This document shows positions 59,401 to 64,000 of a stretch of DNA of 64,000 nt, in pieces; the stretch's first letter is position 1; the number at the start of each line of letters is the position of its first letter. The stretch is from Tiliqua scincoides (Eukaryota; Chordata; Lepidosauria; Squamata; Scincidae). The notes beneath the pieces are model-generated. The model did no database searches, was not told the origin of the DNA, and was given only the letters and a program-made list of their open reading frames with translations. Both the position numbers and the translations under genes were made by a program. The DNA lies in assembly GCF_035046505.1 (NCBI RefSeq), contig NC_089822.1, forward strand, positions 105,594,659 to 105,658,658. Direction: 5' to 3'.

Positions 59401-62400
59401 GTTCCTAATGGAGCTCAGGGCATGAGTCCAATTTTTGGCAGGAAAAGCGCACAAAAGTCAAGGTTTCAGCACCCTCTACCTTTGTGCCACAGCTCTAGTC
59501 CCCATGTGGCTATCTGAAAATGAAAATAGGTGATGGCACATTTAAACATTTCATAAAAGCGGAAACTGAGAAGTTCAACCTGAGATTAATATTAAAAGAA
59601 CCACTGCTGCTGGCTAAATTATACATGCAACGTACACAATACATTAAGAATATTTGAGCATACATGTATTTATTTCTGCAATCAATTTTGCATTTAATAG
59701 TTTTAATTCAATGACAACTACATACAGACATAAATTTATAAATATTAAAAATCAAGTTTCTTAGTGGAACTTTAGATTAATTGTCTAACGTGTACAGCAC
59801 TACACATGCTTTCATATGTGGAATATGCATTACCTGAGGATCCATGACAGATTCACTAAGGATGGAGAGTTGTGTGGGGGGATCACACTTATTTACAATA
59901 GGACCCGGAGAAGATTTCACATCACAGTCAGGAGCCACTGTCACACTTGGGAAACCTAGGCAAGAGCAGATTAGAAGCTTGCAAAACAATGGCCACTCCA
60001 CCCTACCAGGAGTTTTAGTATTAGGATTACCGTTAGAAGTCTATTCACTGTATTAAAAGTAAAGAAGAAATGCAACACTTCCAAGTTATCTTTTATTATC
60101 ATTCATAGGAACAATCCTATTTTTCAATAAATTCCAGGATAACCTACTGCAGCAAAACAACAACATTACTAAACTAACACATTCATTGTAGCATAAGCTT
60201 TCACAAGCCAAACCCAATTTTTCAGATACACAAACAGGTTACTGAAGTAGGTAGCTTTATACATATCCAATATTTTATATAACACAATACTAATACAAGT
60301 ACTATGAAACCTCTCAAAATGCAGCACTTGCATTAGGAAGGAACTTCAAAAGGGGAGGCATCAAAGTGACATACTGAGGGGCAAGAAGAAGCCCATTTTA
60401 GAAATGGGCATGTCAGAATGCCAGATGCAAGGGAGGGCACCAGGATGAGGTCTCTTGTTTTCTGGTGTGCTCCCTGGGGCATTTGGTGGGCCACTGTGAG
60501 ATACAGGAAACTGGACTAGATAGGCCTATGGCCTGATCCAGTGGGGCTGTTCTTATGTTCTTAAGGTGAATTCACCCAGGTTATGCTGACTGAATAGTAG
60601 ATACAGGAGAACAATCGTGTACATTGAAATCTGTCAGCCTAAAAACCCAGGGAGGAACACATTATATTATAAGTTCCCTATTATAGGGAAAACATCTGCA
60701 AAACCAGGGAGAAAATAACCTTCATAAATAGCAACTCAAAGTGACAATGTGTAACACTCTGCAGTTAAGGCCAACCAATCTTTGGGTGAGAAAAGTCACT
60801 AGATTAGTGATGCCGGAACTGTGGGTTGGGACCCACCAGTGGATCACAACCCAATTTTTGGCAAGTCGTGAAACTGACAGGCAGATTAGGTTATGTATAT
60901 CAAGGGTTAAACAAGCTGCTACTGGGGCGAGCACTACTGCTCCCCCAATATAGCCACATCCCTTGGAATTTATAAATCAGGCAGCAGCCTTTATGGCTGC
61001 CACTAACATGGCGCCAATCAACAAACTCTCTTGAAGGCAGTTCCCTCCAATATAAAAAGGATTAAAAAAGGGCTTGAGCAGGTGCTAAAGTGAAACACTT
61101 TTTTAAAAGGCTTGTAAAGCTAGGCGGATCCCAATCAAATGTCATTTTAAAAAGCAGGGCTTGGTGCTAAAACATTTGGGGACCACTGCACAAGATTTTT
61201 GTAGAATACCTGGTGACATACTGCTAGTAAAGCTTTGAAGGCTGATACAAATGTATCCCAAAGAACGCCTTTCTCTGTATTACCAAGCTAGGCAACATGA
61301 AGCCAGCGTTTTCAGTAAAAAATGTTGTGTATTTAATCTTTTAGGTCTGTTATATAAACCCAGGTATATTAATTTCAAGCCCCACTTAATTTAATATAAT
61401 GTTACCTAAATGCCTTCGAGGGGCATCTCCAAACAGGTCTTTCACCACAGCCATAGCCTGATCAGATCTCTCCAGGACATCCTGTAGTTGATACTGATCA
61501 GAGAGAATCTAAGGACAGGTAACCGAAAAAACATATTCAGTAAATATCCAACACACATAAAAATGCTTCTTACACGAAGTGTGTCTTATTTGAAGAATGA
61601 CCAAGCATCTCCTGACAGTCTTCATGCAAGCACCAGTTAGCATTTCTTGGGAAAAATAACCCTCTTTGGTTCAATTATACAGTATTGTCTGAAATATCAC
61701 CAGCTTCTTAGAAAGTGAAATTAAGAGCCCCTAAGTGAATATAATACAGTTCTCCTCCTATAATCCCCTGTACATGCACACTGCAGTTGCCTTATTCACC
61801 ACTGAAAGCAAAGCTAAATCCATATAATCTCAACTTTTCTTGACAGAGAAATTTCCTTGTCATATTGTTATAGATATAAAGCATTCTTTCTAATTTGTCT
61901 TTAAACGACTATGAATGGAGTTGAAAATGAGAGCAGAGGGTTCATTGCTATTTCTCTACACTTTCATTCCTACTTGTCTAGCAGCTGAACCCAGCTTTTG
62001 CAAACAGAAGGATTTCCTGGAAGAAGAAATCATTACATTTCCATTAAGAAAGAATGATAAAAACCACTAGCAAGGCATGAGCTCAAGTGAGCTTCCTCAA
62101 GATTATATAACTTGATTGCACAACACAGTTGTAGTGTTCAGCAGCAGGAAACATGAAAAGGAACAGTTGGATCTCAGGCAGTCAGGAGGAAAAGAAATTC
62201 TTATACAACTAGCTGCTCAAGGACTATGGAAGATGTTGTAGTCTACCAGTGGTAGACCAGTGGCCTTGAATAGTTGACACCAACAACATCAAGGCATACA
62301 GAAGCAATGTACTATAAGAAGTTGCACAGATAGAGGGAACCTCCACAACAATGTTTACCTCTCTCATTAAGGTCAGTTTCTTCTTTTCCAGAGATTCAGG

Positions 62401-62505
62401 AGCTTTTGGTCTCTGCTTTCTCCACTTACTTTTTAATGTTTTTTCTTGCAATTCCAATTGGGCAAGGACTCTATTCTTTGACGTGTGCAGCTCATGTCGT
62501 CGCAT
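47435..62505 (-). CDS. SPICE1: SPICE1, spindle and centriole associated protein 1; 14 exons, 5' end outside window
   Basis: Minus-strand exons: 62359-62505, 61406-61508, 59834-59955, 58944-59047, 56928-57070, 56590-56724, 55878-56143, 54501-54632, 53147-53288, 52186-52410, 50617-50978, 49051-49240, 48789-48885, 47435-47603. Phases agree at every junction; 778 residues are present. Human-like segments include [11 protein letters not shown] and [45 protein letters not shown], the strongest block [49 protein letters not shown] and [20 protein letters not shown] (coiled coil). The human protein (855 aa) has about 50 more N-terminal residues, expected in an exon to the right. It acts at centrioles and spindle microtubules in centriole duplication and chromosome congression. 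The last exon diverges ([14 protein letters not shown] against human EGWFALST) and is the least certain. The exon at 50617-50978 is shorter than its human counterpart. Confidence 0.95.
49450..49760 (+). mobile_element. Old CR1-like LINE fragment in a SPICE1 intron
   Basis: Plus-strand reading gives [20 protein letters not shown], recognisable as the YLDFxKAFDTVPH block of CR1, then a decayed stretch up to a LISDLGEEM-like piece. Several frame changes. Confidence 0.5.
49903..50219. repeat. Interspersed repeat, hAT-like ends
   Basis: CACTGGTCCGTGAGACCCTG ... ATGGTGGGAACCACTG; shares GGACCACCAGAGAGGG and GACTGCCTGCAGCT with 22180-22750. It lies between SPICE1 exons at 50617 and 49240. Confidence 0.55.
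52698..52775. mobile_element. Possible Tc1/mariner-like remnant end
   Basis: TACAGTGGGCCCG ... GGGGCTCTGCATCTATGGAT, then CTAACCATCCACGGATTGAA, resembles one end of a mariner-like repeat; a related stretch in reverse lies at about 30285-30365. The other end is not found. Confidence 0.3.
53901..54394. mobile_element. hAT-type MITE, CAGTGGTTCTCAAACTGGGG family (494 bp)
   Basis: CAGTGGTTCTCAAACTGGGG ... GCTCTGAGAACTGCTG, with a perfect 8-bp duplication ACCTAGAC (53893-53900 and 54395-54402). The interior contains an inverted arrangement of GTGGGGAGCC / AAAATAACAATCG blocks. It lies in a SPICE1 intron. Confidence 0.85.
57518..58111. mobile_element. hAT-type element with a nested mariner-like MITE
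   Basis: CAGCGTTTCTCAAACCGTGG ... AAAAGTTTGAGAACCACTG, flanked by a perfect 8-bp duplication CTGTAAAG (57510-57517 and 58112-58119). It aligns with 17971-18515 along its length except for the nested element. It lies in a SPICE1 intron. Confidence 0.88.
57694..57924. mobile_element. Tc1/mariner-like MITE nested in the hAT element
   Basis: The ends are CACAGGGTGACCCCAAAAAA and TTTTGGGGGGGTCACCCTGTG-type, an inverted repeat, inserted at GTA in the hAT sequence. The superfamily is inferred from the CAGGGTG terminus and the TA target; the 3' TA is not clear. No transposase. Confidence 0.6.
58686..58775. mobile_element. Short Harbinger-like MITE (90 bp)
   Basis: GGCTGCAAACCTAACC ... CTTAGGATTGTGCCC with AAGTAAGTCCCA and GGACTTACTTCTGAGTAGAC inside, the inverted core of the 90-bp class. 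Confidence 0.7.
60340..60566 (+). mobile_element. CR1 LINE 3' UTR fragment, plus orientation
   Basis: AGCCCATTTTAGAAATGGGC, GGATGAGGTCTCTTG and GGCCTGATCCAGTGGGGCTG then TTCTTATGTTCTTA mirror the 3' ends of the minus-strand CR1 copies. It lies in a SPICE1 intron. Confidence 0.85.
60806..61188. mobile_element. hAT-type element, diverged
   Basis: AGTGATGCCGGAACTGTGGG ... AACATTTGGGGACCACTG, with GGGACCCACCAGTGG and GCGGATCCCAATCAAATG blocks shared with 19279-19689. It lies in a SPICE1 intron. Confidence 0.65.
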
Positions 62506-64000
62506 CTGAATAGAGAGGGGAGATTCTCCTTAGTCTGGAGCCAGATAAGAAAAAATGGTGATGCCTACAGGTAGCACAAAATCAGCTAAATGCCTTCCTA
62601 TGTTTATTGGTTCCTACATCAGGCACAGGAGTAAGGCTAGCCAATCAGGGACACTATTTCAGTGGCATCTGTAGGCCTCCACTGAGGGAAAAGCAGACAA
62701 AAAACAGACACATCCATCATCTTTCGGTTCAACAGAATTAGGTGCAGAAGAAGGTGCAGGACACAGGAGGTCCCAGGGGACCTCCCATTTGAAGATTAGG
62801 TAACAGATGGCGGAAAGGAAACTGGGAAAAACCTCCACCAGAAACTGTGGAGAGCTGCTGGCAGTCAGTATAGATAAGGACTTAAATTCTAGGCAGTGGG
62901 TTGACAAAATTTCCTAAAGGTGCCTAGGGAAGGGCTGCAAGGTTGAAGGGGAAATGTTGCTGTAAACAATGGTAGCCACAGTCTCAGCTGGACCTCATCT
63001 TCATCTGGATGGCCTAAAAGGCAGGGAAGCACCAGTGAGAGCTGCAGAATGAGCCACAACAGAGGGAGAAAAGAGATTCTCACTCATGCAAAGGGGGCAA
63101 TTACACAGAGGGCACACCTTTCCTCCCTATGTGTGTTTCTCTCTTTGTGTTTTTGCTGCAACAGACCCCACACCAGCTTAGGAAGGAAAGGAGAGGAAGA
63201 TTAAGCTAGTTTTACAACTATCTTTACCCAGAAGTAAGCACACTGTGTTCAGTGATTACTCCCAGGTATGCAATTACAGCATTAGTATCATGAATTTGGA
63301 CTTTTAAAAAATGGGTCTTGATATAACTTATTTTTTTAATCAGTGCCTTTAGAACTGCTTGCTGTCACAGATTTGCCAAGTTTTCCTATTATCACAGGAA
63401 TTGAAAGTGTGCTTTATAATACACTGGGTCCCTGAATTATAAAAATCTGAGTATGGATTGCTGCATCAGCACTTTCACACAGGCACAGTCTGTGCATTGT
63501 GTTGCTTTCGCACAGGCACAACAGTGTTGGTTCAGCAAGAGCTGGTTATTTTGACCTATGTACATACATTCCAATTTCCAAATAAGCTCCTTCCTACCGC
63601 AACATATCCTGGAGACATAGCGTACTTGTATAAATTCATGAACAGTTCATTGCTGGCACACGAGATTTCTTTTGGCCATTTCTTTTGACATAAAAACCTG
63701 AAAGTCGAAAAGTATGTCTGACTCCTAAATTTTTGAGCTGGCCCCTAGATCCAGAACAAATCTGTCAAGCCCTAGAACAAACAATATGGGCTAGATAGAC
63801 AAATCATCCAGCTCAATATAAGGCAACTCCATATATAATCGTTAACAAAAACCAAGTGTACCTCATCAAACATGGCGTGCTTACGACATACGTACATTAA
63901 ACAAAAGTGAACATGGATCACCTGCCTTGATAAAAGAAAATCAGCACGCAAACACACACACTGCTGTCGTGCCCCCCACTCCATGCTTCTAACAGTTGGG
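62506..64000. other. SPICE1 intron running off the right edge
   Basis: Upstream of the first exon seen (62505), which begins mid-protein behind an acceptor. I see no upstream exon and no clear repeat, apart from the short Harbinger-like piece AAGTAAGCAC...TTACTCCCAGG near 63232-63270. Confidence 0.5.

Noticed and set aside
1-64000. CRISPR arrays, bacterial operons, toxin or defence systems
   Set aside because: Intron-exon genes and vertebrate repeats throughout; no evenly spaced direct repeats or prokaryotic gene organisation.

Overview
The window looks like vertebrate nuclear DNA, most probably from a squamate reptile. Genes are split into many small exons by long AT-rich introns. The interspersed repeats are CR1 LINEs, an L2-type LINE, tRNA-derived SINEs of the Sauria-SINE type and very many short hAT and Harbinger-like DNA transposons. 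The species call is inferred from this repeat mix. No bacterial, phage, CRISPR or plasmid feature was seen, and no new multi-gene system is evident.

Five host genes can be reconstructed exon by exon with consistent splice phases. (1) A stefin of the CSTA type, + strand, 5547-11132, 3 exons, 98 aa. (2) CSTB (cystatin B), - strand, 14497-18917, 3 exons, 99 aa, tail to tail with the first. (3) TRIM45, - strand, 23354-33844, 6 coding exons, 578 aa, with an apparent non-coding first exon in a CpG-rich region at about 34540-35160. (4) A B7-family immunoglobulin gene, most like VTCN1 (B7-H4), + strand, 36540-41359, 4 exons, about 261 aa. (5) SPICE1 (spindle and centriole associated protein 1), - strand, 47435-62505, 14 exons, 778 residues in the window; its 5' end lies beyond the right edge.

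Region by region: 1-5.4 kb is repeats (a long Harbinger-like MITE, a hAT element split by a LINE fragment, a SINE and a 5'-truncated CR1). 5.4-11.2 kb is the CSTA-type gene, whose second intron holds tandem insertions of MITEs and hATs. 11.2-14.2 kb is repeats. 14.2-19.2 kb is CSTB, with a duplicated 3' flank. 19.2-23.3 kb is hAT and SINE copies. 23.3-35.2 kb is TRIM45. 35.2-36.5 kb is an array of MITEs. 36.5-41.6 kb is the B7-like gene. 41.6-47.4 kb is repeats, including an L2-type LINE with a SINE inside it. 47.4 kb to the end is SPICE1.

The genes do not form one pathway. The two stefins are cytosolic cysteine-cathepsin inhibitors. TRIM45 is a RING E3-ligase-type regulator. The B7-like product would be an immune co-signalling ligand. 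SPICE1 is a centriole and spindle protein. The most unusual points are the tail-to-tail stefin pair, the tandem splice acceptors and missing membrane anchor at the 3' end of the B7-like gene, and several cases of transposons stacked exactly on a shared target-site duplication.
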